Source: Pseudonocardiales bacterium (GTDB lineage: Bacteria; Actinomycetota; Actinomycetes; Mycobacteriales; Pseudonocardiaceae). From it: DNA of 64,000 nucleotides. A model generated the notes under the pieces. It was not told the DNA's origin, searched no databases, and saw only the letters and a list, made by a program, of their open reading frames with translations. The stretch lies in NCBI GenBank assembly GCA_019244165.1, contig JAFATA010000074.1, positions 1 to 64,000 on the forward strand. The letters run 5' to 3'. Numbering within the stretch: the stretch's first letter is position 1; every line of letters starts with the position of its first letter. This document shows, in pieces, positions 1 through 12,898 of the stretch. The translations under genes were made by a program, and so were the position numbers.

Positions 1-2
1 TC

Positions 3-137
3 ACCGGACTCGCCGACTTCGCCATCGTCCAGTCCTACCTCAGCACAGCCACCAAATGGGGACTCGACACCCTCGACGTCCTCACCCAACTCTTCACCGG
101 CCAACCCTGGCTACCACCAGCCCCCGAACCCTGCTGA
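3..137 (+). mobile_element. IS66-family transposase, C-terminal end (cut by window edge)
   Basis: An open frame enters from the left edge and ends at TGA 135-137, giving about 44 residues. The end pattern (YLSTATKWG, then LTQLFTGQPWLPP) is what I expect at the C-terminus of actinobacterial IS66 transposases, where a short helical tail follows the DDE domain. The catalytic part lies outside the window, so an intact copy and a remnant cannot be told apart. The lower-GC gene after it fits an insertion hot spot. Confidence 0.55.
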
Positions 138-223
138 ATAGCTACGGGCAGCCGACCAGGCAAAATACCATCGATTGCTCCTGGCGGCTTCCTTACCAGC
201 ACCCCGAATCTGCTCATCGATCC

Positions 224-868
224 TCATTGTTTCAAATCATTAATTAACTCTTGAAGCTGCAAAGCGCTATAGTCCGCATTTGACTCTGACTTCCTGAATT
301 CCTTAGCGCACTCTCCAAGGATCGCAGCCGCCTTCGGAACGTTGGCCGGATACATCATTCCTGGAGGACCAAGCTCGTCCTCGACGGCCGCGAGTGCCTT
401 TTCCGGGGCAATCTTGATTTCGTAAACGTTGTGATGGAATAATATCTCGCTGTGATAGATACGCTGGAGGGCTGTAGTAAGTTGTTGCTTCCGCTCCTGC
501 GAACTCAGTCCAAGGAGTTCGGTCAGAGATGAAAAGCCGCGCCGCTGTGCTGTCTTTTCCAGTGAACGTACATGATTATCGATGATACTGCATCTGCCGC
601 GTAGTGCGTTGAGCTGGTCCTCGACATGGCGCGCGTGATCCTTATGTTCTATGAGGTCTTCATTGAACCGAGCGGGCTCCAAATCGACTCCCCATCCAGA
701 CACGGTGAATTCAAAATGTGTGATGATCGACGAGCTGAGAGCGATTGAATTGAGCGTGCCGCGCATCTCTTGACACATTGCAATAAGATCGGTGTCCATA
801 TTGTGGTCTCTCGGACTGATGCGGTTTTTGTATTCCTTAAATGCTCGACGGATTTGGATGATGGACAT
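224..868 (-). CDS. Hypothetical protein, mostly helical (214 aa)
   Basis: The ATG at 868 is preceded by a strong ribosome site, AAGGAGG, four bases upstream on the minus strand. The product has no signal peptide or membrane segment and is rich in charged helix-forming stretches, with a likely coiled coil around residues 75-130. I do not recognise a family. Base composition is clearly lower in GC than the core genes further right, and the gene sits next to an IS66 end, so recent acquisition is likely. Confidence 0.6.
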   Translation of the reverse strand: MSIIQIRRAFKEYKNRISPRDHNMDTDLIAMCQEMRGTLNSIALSSSIITHFEFTVSGWGVDLEPARFNEDLIEHKDHARHVEDQLNALRGRCSIIDNHVRSLEKTAQRRGFSSLTELLGLSSQERKQQLTTALQRIYHSEILFHHNVYEIKIAPEKALAAVEDELGPPGMMYPANVPKAAAILGECAKEFRKSESNADYSALQLQELINDLKQ

Positions 869-1028
869 CGCGCCTCCTTGTGGTGTGACTCACCATTCTC
901 TCGTGGACAACGCTCAGCGTCGTGGCCAGCAGACCAGCCGGGTTTTCGGCTCATGACACCGTTTTTCCTCACCCCGACGCGGGTCCCAGCTCGCCTCGGC
1001 TTGTTCACAACGGACAGCCCTGAAAGGG

Positions 1029-1076
1029 CCAGGAGGCCCCACCGTCGGGGGAAACGGATCGGGCCTCCTGGTTTTT
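1029..1076 (+). terminator. Strong intrinsic terminator
   Basis: An 11-bp perfect stem (CCAGGAGGCCC at 1029-1039 paired with GGGCCTCCTGG at 1061-1071) is followed at once by TTTTT at 1072-1076 on the plus strand. The loop is about 21 nt. No convincing protein gene lies upstream on the plus strand, so it may end a short RNA or protect against readthrough. On the minus strand it could also end the 87-aa gene at 1350-1613, but the T-run there is poor. Confidence 0.7.
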
Positions 1077-1203
1077 CCTCCGAACCGAACCCCGGTGGGT
1101 GGTGGATTGGAAGGCACCGTGGTCGGTCCGGCGGGGGGCATGAAGGTGGGGCCGGTAGCTCACTGAACGAGGGGGTAGCCCCGATCTTGAGTGCCCTCCG
1201 TGC

Positions 1204-1263
1204 GCCGAGTTCGACAGGGGAGCTGCTCAGGACGACCCCGCTAGCTCCCCTGTCGAACTCGGC
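1204..1263. repeat. 21-bp perfect inverted repeat with 18-nt spacer
   Basis: Arms at 1204-1224 and 1243-1263 are exact reverse complements (core GAGTTCGACAGGGGAGCT). No T-run follows on either side, so it is not a classical terminator. It lies in the gene-poor interval 869-1349, downstream of the minus-strand gene ending at 1350. It could be a transcript-end hairpin, a protein-binding palindrome or a transposon-related repeat. Apart from this and the terminator at 1029-1076 I see nothing in the interval. Confidence 0.75.
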
Positions 1264-1349
1264 AGCAGTACAGTCGATCACGGTGCCGAGGAGCTGTGCC
1301 GGCGGCGCTCCTGCTGGTCAAGGCTCGCCGCTCCTCAGGCGCTGCCCAG

Positions 1350-1613
1350 TCACGTCCCGAGAACGTCGAACAACGTCGCCGTGGCACCCTCATCAAAGAT
1401 GATCACGCATTGGCCGGTGACGTGCGGGTCGAAGATGATGTCCCCATTCTCTTTGTGCTCCACCACAACGTTGGTGAAACCCCGCGGACCCCCGTGTACC
1501 CCGCACTGAGCGGGGATCGCCCTGCGGTTCTTGCGACCCGCCTTCGCCGTCGCACCTTCCACTACGGCCATGGGTGCGAGACCCGACGCCGTATTCCTGC
1601 CAGGATTCATCAT
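1350..1613 (-). CDS. Small conserved-looking hypothetical protein (87 aa)
   Basis: The reading frame starts with two consecutive ATG codons (1613 and 1610) preceded by GAGGAGG about 12 bases upstream. The product has a basic N-terminus (AGRKNRRAIPAQ) and a beta-rich C-terminal half ending DEGATATLFDVLGT. I recall small actinobacterial proteins of this shape (VTGQCVI..DE..A..LFD) but cannot name a function. The gene is isolated between hairpins and the HTH gene at 1761. Confidence 0.5.
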   Translation of the reverse strand: MMNPGRNTASGLAPMAVVEGATAKAGRKNRRAIPAQCGVHGGPRGFTNVVVEHKENGDIIFDPHVTGQCVIIFDEGATATLFDVLGT

Positions 1614-1699
1614 GGGTCCTCGACCTCCTCGTCAGGTTTGGGATCAAGGCCCCGCCGTGGTGTCGCTAGCACCCGGCGGGGCCGCCATAGGGACCAATC

Positions 1700-1778
1700 G
1701 TTGCAGACGTTCTCATTCGTTGTAAACGTTGCAGCTCAGTAGTATACGTGGCATTCGTATGTGATCGTTTTAAACGTG
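1700..1778 (+). promoter_or_regulatory. Four spaced 12-bp direct repeats upstream of a BldC-like gene
   Basis: Four related boxes run in the same direction: GTTGCAGACGTT (1700-1711), GTTGTAAACGTT (1719-1730), GTAGTATACGTG (1739-1750) and GTTTTAAACGTG (1767-1778). Starts are 19, 20 and 28 bp apart, so the first three lie about two helical turns apart. A plausible promoter is embedded (TTGTAA 1720-1725, 17-bp spacer, TATACG 1743-1748). The last box covers the GTG at 1776. The layout fits autoregulation of the downstream HTH gene. Confidence 0.55.
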
Positions 1779-1958
1779 GCCGCACTCGTCGCTACCGGTG
1801 TCGCTGCGCGCGAGCTTGGAATCGACCGGGGGACCCTCGTGCGCTGGTGGCAGCAGGGGCTCGTCACCCCCGCCGTGGTCACCGCCGGAGGACACGGCCG
1901 GTGGGACATCGATGAGCTACGCCAGCAGCTCAGAGATCGCCGCCAGCGCGGCGAGTAG
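1761..1958 (+). CDS. Small MerR/BldC-like HTH DNA-binding protein
   Basis: The product is about 65 aa, essentially one winged helix-turn-helix: VATGVAARELGIDRGTLVRW is the helix-turn-helix and GGHGRWDIDELRQQL the wing and recognition tail, as in BldC-type and excisionase-type MerR relatives. There is no effector domain. The start is uncertain: GTG 1761 or GTG 1776 (60 aa), neither with a good ribosome site, which fits a short-leader transcript from the embedded promoter. The direct repeats upstream suggest it controls itself. It could instead be an excisionase left by a mobile element. Confidence 0.6.
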   Translation: MIVLNVAALVATGVAARELGIDRGTLVRWWQQGLVTPAVVTAGGHGRWDIDELRQQLRDRRQRGE

Positions 1959-2063
1959 GACTGCCGGTCACTCCCGGACGGTGCGGTGGTCTCGCCCATG
2001 ATCGGTAATCCTCGCCGACCAGCACCCGCCGAGGTCCACATCGTTGGACCTCACCCGCGTGGG

Positions 2064-3251
2064 CTACATCGGCAAACCAGCCCGATAGGCCATCCCCCGC
2101 AACTCCACGCCTAGGGCATCACGCCGTGAGCGCACCAGCAACTCACCGAGTACCTCGCGGACGAAGGGGTGGCGCTGCACCTCGTTTGGTGAGATCAGCT
2201 CTGCCTTCCGTAGTGCCATCACCGCCTGCTTCTGGCGTCCTCGCAGTCGGGCCAGCGCCCGCCCGTAGCTCATCCAGTAGCCCGCTCGCCGCGCCGATGC
2301 CTGAATCCGCTCCGGGGCTACAGTCTCGGCGAGCGCGACGGTCCGCTCATAGTCCTTTGCTTCGAGGACCGCTGCCATACGCCAGAGCGTGACGTTGGTG
2401 GGACCAAACGACAGGAAGAACCTGTTGCCTTCCCCAGTGCGCACTGCCAGGTCAGCGGCATAGTCCAAGGCTGCCTCTGCGTCGGCGGGACGCTTGCCGG
2501 CGGCTGCGGTCAGCGACGTTGCCAAGGCCAGCATCCCGGCCAGTTCCACGTCAACGCCAGGGGTAACCCCGGCTCGGCGCACGATGCCATCAGCCAGGGT
2601 GAATGATCCGGACGCGAGCAGCACATTGTGGAAACCGAACGCGGCCACACCCAGACTCACCGGATCGTCCAGGCGTTCCGCGGCGTCGTTGGCCAACGAC
2701 GCCGCGACCAGCCGTAAATCATCCGATGCGCGCATGACGTACAGGTAGGTCTGAGTGCCATTGGTGTGCAGTTCCACGGCCAGCCTCAGAAGTTGCGCGT
2801 CGTTGCGGCCCGCCGCGATGCTGGCGTACAAGTCCCCGATCAGCTCCGGAAGCATCGCGCCGAGTTCCCCGTTCGCGCAGCGCTGTTTGAGACGTCCCAC
2901 CGCGTCTACCCGCACCGACAACTGCTCGATGGGGCACACTCGCCCGTCCGGCGCGCCCACGAGCGCGCCCTGCATGGCACAGCGAATCTTTGCTGTGACC
3001 GCGTCGCTTTCCCCGTTACCCGGCGCGGGTACGTCAACTTTGGTCAGCTCAGAGGGGGCTACTTGCAGAGCGTTGGCCAGGGCGACGATGTCCGAGCGGC
3101 TGTCGAGCGCGAGTTCTCCCCGCTCGATCAGCGACAGCTTCGACTTGCTCATCCCCGCAAGACCGGCGACTACCCGCAGCGACTTGCTCCGGGCGTACCG
3201 GATCTGGCGCACCCGCCGGCCGATCGTGTGCGCGTCACCGTCAACATCCAC
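2064..3251 (-). CDS. XRE-family regulator with C-terminal helical repeat domain (395 aa)
   Basis: The start GTG 3251 is chosen because AAAGGGGGA lies just upstream and the frame then begins directly with the DNA-binding domain. Residues about 10-65 form a Cro/C1 helix-turn-helix ([20 protein letters not shown] is its core). The rest is an alpha-helical, TPR-like region of about 300 residues. This architecture is common among actinobacterial regulators of unknown ligand. It diverges from ribBA, with 127 bp between starts, but no operator is evident. Target genes are unknown. Confidence 0.75.
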   Translation of the reverse strand: MDVDGDAHTIGRRVRQIRYARSKSLRVVAGLAGMSKSKLSLIERGELALDSRSDIVALANALQVAPSELTKVDVPAPGNGESDAVTAKIRCAMQGALVGAPDGRVCPIEQLSVRVDAVGRLKQRCANGELGAMLPELIGDLYASIAAGRNDAQLLRLAVELHTNGTQTYLYVMRASDDLRLVAASLANDAAERLDDPVSLGVAAFGFHNVLLASGSFTLADGIVRRAGVTPGVDVELAGMLALATSLTAAAGKRPADAEAALDYAADLAVRTGEGNRFFLSFGPTNVTLWRMAAVLEAKDYERTVALAETVAPERIQASARRAGYWMSYGRALARLRGRQKQAVMALRKAELISPNEVQRHPFVREVLGELLVRSRRDALGVELRGMAYRAGLPM

Positions 3252-3378
3252 GAAGATCCCCCTTTCACTGAGCCAGCGCAAAGAAAGTATGTCGAGCAGT
3301 TGGTCTGCCCACATCTTGCCTCCGGGGACGGCCGTCTGCGGGATGATGCTGGGGGATGATGCGGGGGAGGAGGATGCG

Positions 3379-5186
<1,808 letters not shown>

Positions 5187-5199
5187 CTACCACCGTGAG

Positions 5200-5664
5200 A
5201 TGACCACCACAGTGTTCGAGGCCCGGCCGCGCAAGGCCCGTTGGGTCGCGATCACCGCCGCGGTGGTGGTGGTCGTGGTTTTCTCGGTGGTCGCGGTGTT
5301 GCTGCGGCGCACCCCGACCGGTGTCTACTTCCGGCTCTCTGACCAGGTAGCCATGATGTTGCTGGGGCTGTTGCTGGCTGGTGCGGCTCTGCTGTTCGCC
5401 CGGCCCCGGGTACGTGCCAGTGCCCAGGGCGTGGAGGTGCGCAACTTGCTGGAAACCCGCACGATCCCCTGGGAGCTGGTGCTCCGGGTGTCCTTCCCTG
5501 AGGGCGCCCCCTGGGCACGCCTTGAGCTGCCCGACGATGAGTACATCGCGGTGATGGCAATCCAGTCCGCCGATGGCCGGCATGCGGTGCGGGACATCCG
5601 TGCTCTGCGTGCCGTCCACGCCGAACACACAGCACCCCGCCAAACCCCCGACCAGGATCGGTAA
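5200..5664 (+). CDS. PH-domain membrane protein downstream of ribH
   Basis: 154 aa. Two transmembrane helices lie at about residues 15-37 (VAITAAVVVVVVFSVVAVLL) and 49-67 (VAMMLLGLLLAGAALLFA), followed by a bacterial PH-like beta domain (VRASAQGVEVRNLLETRTIP and on). Mycobacteria carry a similar conserved membrane protein after ribH. The ATG at 5200 lies 13 bp after the ribH stop. Function unknown; a link to riboflavin is only by position. Confidence 0.75.
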   Translation: MTTTVFEARPRKARWVAITAAVVVVVVFSVVAVLLRRTPTGVYFRLSDQVAMMLLGLLLAGAALLFARPRVRASAQGVEVRNLLETRTIPWELVLRVSFPEGAPWARLELPDDEYIAVMAIQSADGRHAVRDIRALRAVHAEHTAPRQTPDQDR

Positions 5665-5671
5665 CCCGGGC

Positions 5672-5992
5672 CTACGAAGTTTCCCCGGCCTTCGTGAGGA
5701 GCGCGGTGATCTGTGCCATGCCGGTGGCCAGCGTGGCGAAGCCTTCGCGCATCTCTCGGCCCAGCTCGACGATTTTGTGGCTTTGTTCGAGCTGGGTTTC
5801 GCGCAGGGCGTTGAGGGCTTGGGTGTGGGCGCGCAGTTCAGCTCTGACTTCGGAGACGTCGTGGTCGGCGCCAGCGGCGAGGGTGCGGGCAGCGGTGGCG
5901 TCGGAGGTGGTGAGGGCGAGTTGTTGGCGGAGTTGGGCGACGGTGCGCTCGACGGTGGTCAGCCGGGTTTCGATGTCGTCGGCGGGCGGCAT
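5672..5992 (-). CDS. Short coiled-coil protein of unknown function (106 aa)
   Basis: The product is almost wholly helical, with heptad-like spacing from residue 5 (ETRLTTVERTVAQLRQQLA) to about residue 95. I have seen similar stand-alone coiled-coil proteins in actinobacteria without an assigned role. The start at ATG 5992 has no good ribosome site, so a further-upstream start in the same frame is possible. It is convergent with the PH-domain gene and divergent from sufR. Confidence 0.55.
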   Translation of the reverse strand: MPPADDIETRLTTVERTVAQLRQQLALTTSDATAARTLAAGADHDVSEVRAELRAHTQALNALRETQLEQSHKIVELGREMREGFATLATGMAQITALLTKAGETS

Positions 5993-6072
5993 GGGGGGAT
6001 CGTACGCGGCGCACGCCGGCCGATCGCATCGGTCACGAGGACCCCGACCCGGGTGATGAGGATACCGATCAG

Positions 6073-6109
6073 TTGGCACCCGCCGGGGAAATACGTAACA
6101 TAGACGTTG
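6073..6109 (+). promoter_or_regulatory. Promoter of the suf operon, leaderless sufR transcript
   Basis: TTGGCA (6073-6078), a 17-bp spacer and TAACAT (6096-6101) make a good sigma-70-type promoter. The expected start of transcription falls on or next to the GTG at 6109, so sufR is probably translated from a leaderless message. No separate ribosome site is visible before the GTG. SufR probably represses here, but I could not define its operator. Confidence 0.6.
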
Positions 6110-6867
6110 TGAAAAACGTCGGGACTGATCGCCGTACCCGCGAGGCGGTGGCACGGATGCTGCTGGAGCACGGCCCAGTGACAGTCGCACAGGTCGCCGA
6201 TGCGCTGGGGCTGAGCCCGGCCGCGGTGCGCCGCCACCTGGATGCCCTGCTGGCGCTCGGGCAGGCTAGCTACCGCTCAGCACCACGCCGAGGTCCCCGG
6301 GGCCGTGGCCGTCCGGCCAAGGTGTTCCTGCTCACCGCCGCTGGGCGGGCGCAGTTTGAGCACACCTACGACGATCTGGCGGTGGCCGCGCTGCGCTTTC
6401 TCTTCGAGCGCGAGGGTGAACAGGCGGTGCGCTCGTTCGCCGAACGCCGGGTGACAGACCTGGTCGAGCGGCACCGGGCCACGGTGGCCGCGGCGCCTAA
6501 CCCGGTGGCGCGGGCACAGCTCCTGGCGGCCGCTCTGAGCACGGAGGGTTATGCCGCCTCAGCTGAACACCTCGGCGCTGGTGCCCAGTTATGCCAGCAC
6601 CACTGCCCGGTCTCGCACGTCGCCGCGGAGTTTCCGCAACTGTGCGAGGCCGAGACGGCGGCCTTCGCCGAGCTGCTCGGCGTCCATGTCCAGCGGCTGG
6701 CGACCATCGCCCGCGGGGACGCGGTATGTACGACGCATGTTCCCGAGGCCCGGCTACCCCGGCGTGCCCGGATGGCTGTTCCCACCCTTAACCCAGCATC
6801 CCACCCTAACCAAGCATCCCACCCTAACCAAGCACCCCAGAACCGGATGGAGGCGTCTGAAGCATGA
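6109..6867 (+). CDS. sufR: SUF operon iron-sulfur-sensing repressor SufR
   Basis: 252 aa. An N-terminal winged helix ([20 protein letters not shown]) is followed by a dimerising helical region and a cysteine cluster, C162-x3-C166 and C179 (in QLCQHHCP and PQLCEAET). SufR-type regulators hold an iron-sulfur cluster there and derepress the operon when clusters are scarce. The first gene of the SUF operon is the expected place. The C-terminal tail is unusual: an 18-bp tandem repeat encodes ASHPNQ-type repeats. The stop overlaps sufB by 4 bp. Confidence 0.9.
   Translation: MKNVGTDRRTREAVARMLLEHGPVTVAQVADALGLSPAAVRRHLDALLALGQASYRSAPRRGPRGRGRPAKVFLLTAAGRAQFEHTYDDLAVAALRFLFEREGEQAVRSFAERRVTDLVERHRATVAAAPNPVARAQLLAAALSTEGYAASAEHLGAGAQLCQHHCPVSHVAAEFPQLCEAETAAFAELLGVHVQRLATIARGDAVCTTHVPEARLPRRARMAVPTLNPASHPNQASHPNQAPQNRMEASEA
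6779..6832 (+). repeat. 18-bp tandem repeat in the 3' end of sufR
   Basis: Two exact units CATCCCACCCTAACCAAG (6797-6814, 6815-6832) follow a degenerate unit at 6779-6796. The repeat stays in frame and lengthens the C-terminal tail of SufR. Confidence 0.9.
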
Positions 6868-8324
6868 CGACTGCCCCTGAGCAGGATGTGCGAGCCCCGA
6901 CCGCCCTGAGGACCCCGCTCACCCAGGAAGAGACGCTCTCTCGTCTGGGTCGCTACAAGTACGGATGGGCCGACTCTGACGTCGCTGGCGCCAGTGCGCG
7001 GCGCGGGCTGTCCGAAGCGGTGGTTCGTGACATCTCGACCAGGAAGAACGAGCCGGAGTGGATGCTGGAAAACCGGCTCAAGGCGTTGCGACTGTTCCAG
7101 CGCAAGCCGATGCCCCATTGGGGTGCTGATCTGTCCGGCATAGACTTCGACAACATCAAGTACTTCGTCCGCTCGACCGAGAAGCAGGCCACGTCCTGGG
7201 ACGAGCTGCCCGATGACATCAAGGCCACTTACGACCGGCTCGGCATTCCCGAGGCGGAGAAGGCCCGGCTGGTGGCCGGCGTGGCCGCGCAGTACGAGTC
7301 CGAGGTTGTCTACCACAAGATCCGCGAAGATCTGGACAAGCTGGGTGTCCAGTTTCTAGACACCGACACCGCGCTGCGCGAGCAACCGGAGATCTTTCAG
7401 CAGTACTTCGGCAGGGTGATCCCCGCTGGGGACAACAAGTTCGCCGCGTTGAATACCGCGGTGTGGTCGGGCGGGTCGTTCATCTACGTGCCGCCCGGCG
7501 TGCACGTGGACATCCCGCTGCAGGCCTACTTCCGGATTAACACCGAGAACATGGGCCAGTTCGAGCGGACACTGATCATCGTCGATGAGGGCGCGTACGT
7601 GCACTACGTCGAGGGCTGCACGGCACCGATCTACAAGTCCGACTCACTGCACTCCGCGGTTGTCGAGATCATCGTCAAGAAGGGTGGCCGCTGCCGCTAC
7701 ACCACGATTCAGAACTGGTCGAACAACGTCTACAACCTCGTCACCAAGCGGGCCACCGCCGCCGAGGGCGCGACCATGGAGTGGATCGACGGCAACCTCG
7801 GCTCCAAGGTCACCATGAAGTACCCGTCGGTCTGGCTGATCGGCGAGCACGCCAAGGGTGAGGTGCTCTCGGTGGCCTGCGCGGGTGAGGGGCAGCATCA
7901 GGACGCCGGGGCGAAGATGGTGCACGCCGCGCCGCACACCTCGAGCACGATCGTGTCCAAGTCAGTGGCCCGTGGCGGTGGCCGCACCTCCTACCGGGGG
8001 CTGGTGCAGGTCAACGAGGGGAGCCACCACTCCCGCTCCACCGTGAAATGCGACGCCCTGCTGGTGGATCAGATCAGCCGCTCGGACACCTATCCCTACG
8101 TCGATATCCGCGAGGACGACGTGTCGATGGGCCACGAGGCCACCGTCTCCAAAGTCAGCGACGATCAGCTGTTCTACCTGATGAGCCGGGGGCTGACCGA
8201 GGACGAGGCGATGGCCATGATCGTGCGTGGGTTCATCGAGCCGATCGCCCGCGAGCTGCCCATGGAGTACGCCCTGGAGCTCAACCGCCTGATCGAGCTG
8301 CAGATGGAAGGAGCCGTCGGCTGA
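6864..8324 (+). CDS. sufB: Fe-S cluster assembly scaffold protein SufB
   Basis: 486 aa, the usual length for an intein-free SufB. It forms the SufBC2D scaffold in the cytosol where clusters are built from SufS sulfur. Recognisable blocks include [39 protein letters not shown] with its cysteine, and the C-terminal [20 protein letters not shown]. Many mycobacterial sufB genes carry an intein; none is present here. The ATG overlaps the sufR stop (ATGA). Confidence 0.97.
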   Translation: MTTAPEQDVRAPTALRTPLTQEETLSRLGRYKYGWADSDVAGASARRGLSEAVVRDISTRKNEPEWMLENRLKALRLFQRKPMPHWGADLSGIDFDNIKYFVRSTEKQATSWDELPDDIKATYDRLGIPEAEKARLVAGVAAQYESEVVYHKIREDLDKLGVQFLDTDTALREQPEIFQQYFGRVIPAGDNKFAALNTAVWSGGSFIYVPPGVHVDIPLQAYFRINTENMGQFERTLIIVDEGAYVHYVEGCTAPIYKSDSLHSAVVEIIVKKGGRCRYTTIQNWSNNVYNLVTKRATAAEGATMEWIDGNLGSKVTMKYPSVWLIGEHAKGEVLSVACAGEGQHQDAGAKMVHAAPHTSSTIVSKSVARGGGRTSYRGLVQVNEGSHHSRSTVKCDALLVDQISRSDTYPYVDIREDDVSMGHEATVSKVSDDQLFYLMSRGLTEDEAMAMIVRGFIEPIARELPMEYALELNRLIELQMEGAVG

Positions 8325-8325
8325 G

Positions 8326-9546
8326 ATGACGGCTACCACCAACCGGCCGGCCGAGCACGGTCTGGCCGCACACTCGCACGGCAGGACACCGGCTGTTTCC
8401 GGGGGGCCGATGGTGTCCCGGGGACAGCGGTTCACCTCCTACGACGTGGACGCCTTCGAGGTGCCCACCGGGCGCGAGGAGGATTGGCGGTTCACCCCGC
8501 TGCGGCGGCTGCGCGGGCTGCACCAGGGTGTCGGCGCCACCGGCACTGCGCAGGTCAGCGTGCAGATAGGGGACCAAGCGGCGGGCACAGTCACCGTCGA
8601 AGAGGTGGACCGGTCCGACCCGCGCCTGGGTGAGGGTGGCGTCCCCGCCGACCGGGTGGCCGCGCAGGCCTGGAGCGCGATGACGCGAGCCACCGTGGTG
8701 ACCTTGCCGGCGCAGACCCGGATCGAGGACCCCGTGACGATCACCGTCACCGGGCCGGACGCCGGACAGGTCGCTTACGGGCACCTGCAGGTGCGCCTGG
8801 AGGCGTTCGCCGAGGCCGTGGTGGTGCTCGACTACCGGGGCAGCGGCACCTACGCGGAGAACGTCGAGCTGATCCTTGCCGACGGTGCCCGGCTGACCCT
8901 GGTGAGCGTGCAGGACTGGGCCGATGATGCGGTGCACGTCGCCGCGCAGCACACCCGGCTAGGCCGCGATGCGGTCCTGCGAGCCACCACGGTGAGTCTG
9001 GGCGGCGAGTTGGTCCGGCAGTCTCCCACGGTGACGTTCACCCAGCCCGGCGGCGACGCCGAGCTGCTCGGGCTGTACTTCGCCGACGCTGGGCAGCATC
9101 TGGAGCACCGCTTGCTGGTGGACCATGCCGTTCCGCACTGCCGGTCCCACGTCGCCTACAAGGGCGCGCTGCAGGGCAGTCCGGACAAGCCCGACGCGCA
9201 CACCGTGTGGATCGGCGACGTCCTCATCCAGGCCGCCGCCGAGGGCACGGAGACCTTCGAGGTCAACCGCAACCTGGTGCTCACCGACGGCGCTCGGGCC
9301 GACTCGGTGCCCAACCTGGAGATCGAGACCGGGGAGATCGTCGGAGCTGGCCACGCCAGCACCACCGGCCGTTTCGACGACGAGCAGCTGTTCTACCTGA
9401 CCTCCCGGGGCATCCCCACCGAACAGGCCCGCCGGCTGGTGGTGCGGGGCTTCTTCGGCGAGATCCTGCAGAAGATCACCGTCACGCAGATCCGCGAGCG
9501 GCTGGCGGCGGCGATTGAGGCTGAACTGGAGGCGGTGGGAGTATGA
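8326..9546 (+). CDS. sufD: Fe-S cluster assembly protein SufD
   Basis: 406 aa paralogue of SufB with the same beta-helix fold, partner in the SufBC2D complex. The N-terminus (about 1-120) is variable. The conserved C-terminal block runs from HCRSHVAYKGALQG through GHASTTGRFDDEQLFYLTSR to ARRLVVRGFFGEIL. It starts one base after the sufB stop and its own stop overlaps the Rieske gene start. Confidence 0.95.
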   Translation: MTATTNRPAEHGLAAHSHGRTPAVSGGPMVSRGQRFTSYDVDAFEVPTGREEDWRFTPLRRLRGLHQGVGATGTAQVSVQIGDQAAGTVTVEEVDRSDPRLGEGGVPADRVAAQAWSAMTRATVVTLPAQTRIEDPVTITVTGPDAGQVAYGHLQVRLEAFAEAVVVLDYRGSGTYAENVELILADGARLTLVSVQDWADDAVHVAAQHTRLGRDAVLRATTVSLGGELVRQSPTVTFTQPGGDAELLGLYFADAGQHLEHRLLVDHAVPHCRSHVAYKGALQGSPDKPDAHTVWIGDVLIQAAAEGTETFEVNRNLVLTDGARADSVPNLEIETGEIVGAGHASTTGRFDDEQLFYLTSRGIPTEQARRLVVRGFFGEILQKITVTQIRERLAAAIEAELEAVGV

Positions 9547-9866
9547 CAACACTGCGGGTGTGCAGCCTGACCGATCTCAAGGACGACGTGCCCGTCGGCT
9601 TCGAGGTCGGCGGCGTGCCGGTGGTGCTGGTCCGCCAGAGCGAGCGCGTCTACGCGCTGGCCGACGTCTGCTCGCACGCCGAGATCGCGCTGTCCGAAGG
9701 CGAGGTAACCCGCAAGGGCCTGGAATGCTGGCTGCACGGATCGTGCTTTGACCTGGCCACCGGAGAGCCCTCCTCGCCACCGGCATCCGAACCGGTGGAC
9801 ACCTACGCCGTGACGATCGAGGGTGACGACGTGTACGTGGACCCATCTACCGTGACCAACCGCTAG
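9543..9866 (+). CDS. Rieske [2Fe-2S] ferredoxin within the SUF operon
   Basis: 107 aa, one Rieske domain. Ligands are C43-x-H45 (VCSHAEIAL) and C62-x2-H65 (LECWLHGSC), the spacing of the ferredoxin components of non-haem iron dioxygenases. Actinobacterial SUF operons often carry such a gene between sufD and sufC. It may donate electrons for cluster assembly, or test or receive clusters; neither is shown by sequence. The ATG overlaps sufD by 4 bp. Confidence 0.9.
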   Translation: MTTLRVCSLTDLKDDVPVGFEVGGVPVVLVRQSERVYALADVCSHAEIALSEGEVTRKGLECWLHGSCFDLATGEPSSPPASEPVDTYAVTIEGDDVYVDPSTVTNR

Positions 9867-9887
9867 CAGGAGTGTGAGAACACACCG

Positions 9888-12446
<2,559 letters not shown>

Positions 12447-12450
<4 letters not shown>

Positions 12451-12809
12451 GCCTGAACGAGGAATCCGACGTGGCGCGCGGGGAGCTGGCCGCCATCGAC
12501 GACATCGAGGAAGCCATGCGCGATGTGGTCGACCCGGAACTGGGCATTAACGTCGTCGATCTGGGCTTGGTCTACGACATCCGAGTCGACGAGGGCAACG
12601 TCGCCACCCTGGACATGACGCTGACCTCCGCGGCCTGCCCGCTGACCGACGTCATCGAGGACCAGACCCGCGCCGCGCTCACCGCCGGCCCCGGCGGGGG
12701 ACTGGTGGACGACGTGCGGATCAACTGGGTCTGGATGCCGCCGTGGGGCCCAGACAAGATCACCGAAGACGGTCGCGAGCAACTACGCGCGCTAGGCTTC
12801 ACCGTCTGA
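12447..12809 (+). CDS. sufT: MIP18/DUF59 family Fe-S maturation protein SufT
   Basis: 120 aa. The family motif is intact: VVDPELGINVVDLGLVYDI followed by LTSAACPLTDVIEDQ with the conserved cysteine. SufT proteins help mature or insert iron-sulfur clusters under high demand. It is the last gene of the operon. Only 89 bp separate it from the convergent channel gene, and I see no clear terminator there. Confidence 0.92.
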
Positions 12810-12898
12810 GCGAGCGCAGCAGCTCGGCCGTGGTGATGGCGTCTTGGTCGGTGACCGGTAGCGCGGTGGGGGTTGGTTATTGGCTGCCAGCAAAAATA

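Noticed and set aside
6864-8324. Intein in sufB
   Set aside because: The frame is continuous at normal intein-free length, and the usual insertion blocks are uninterrupted.
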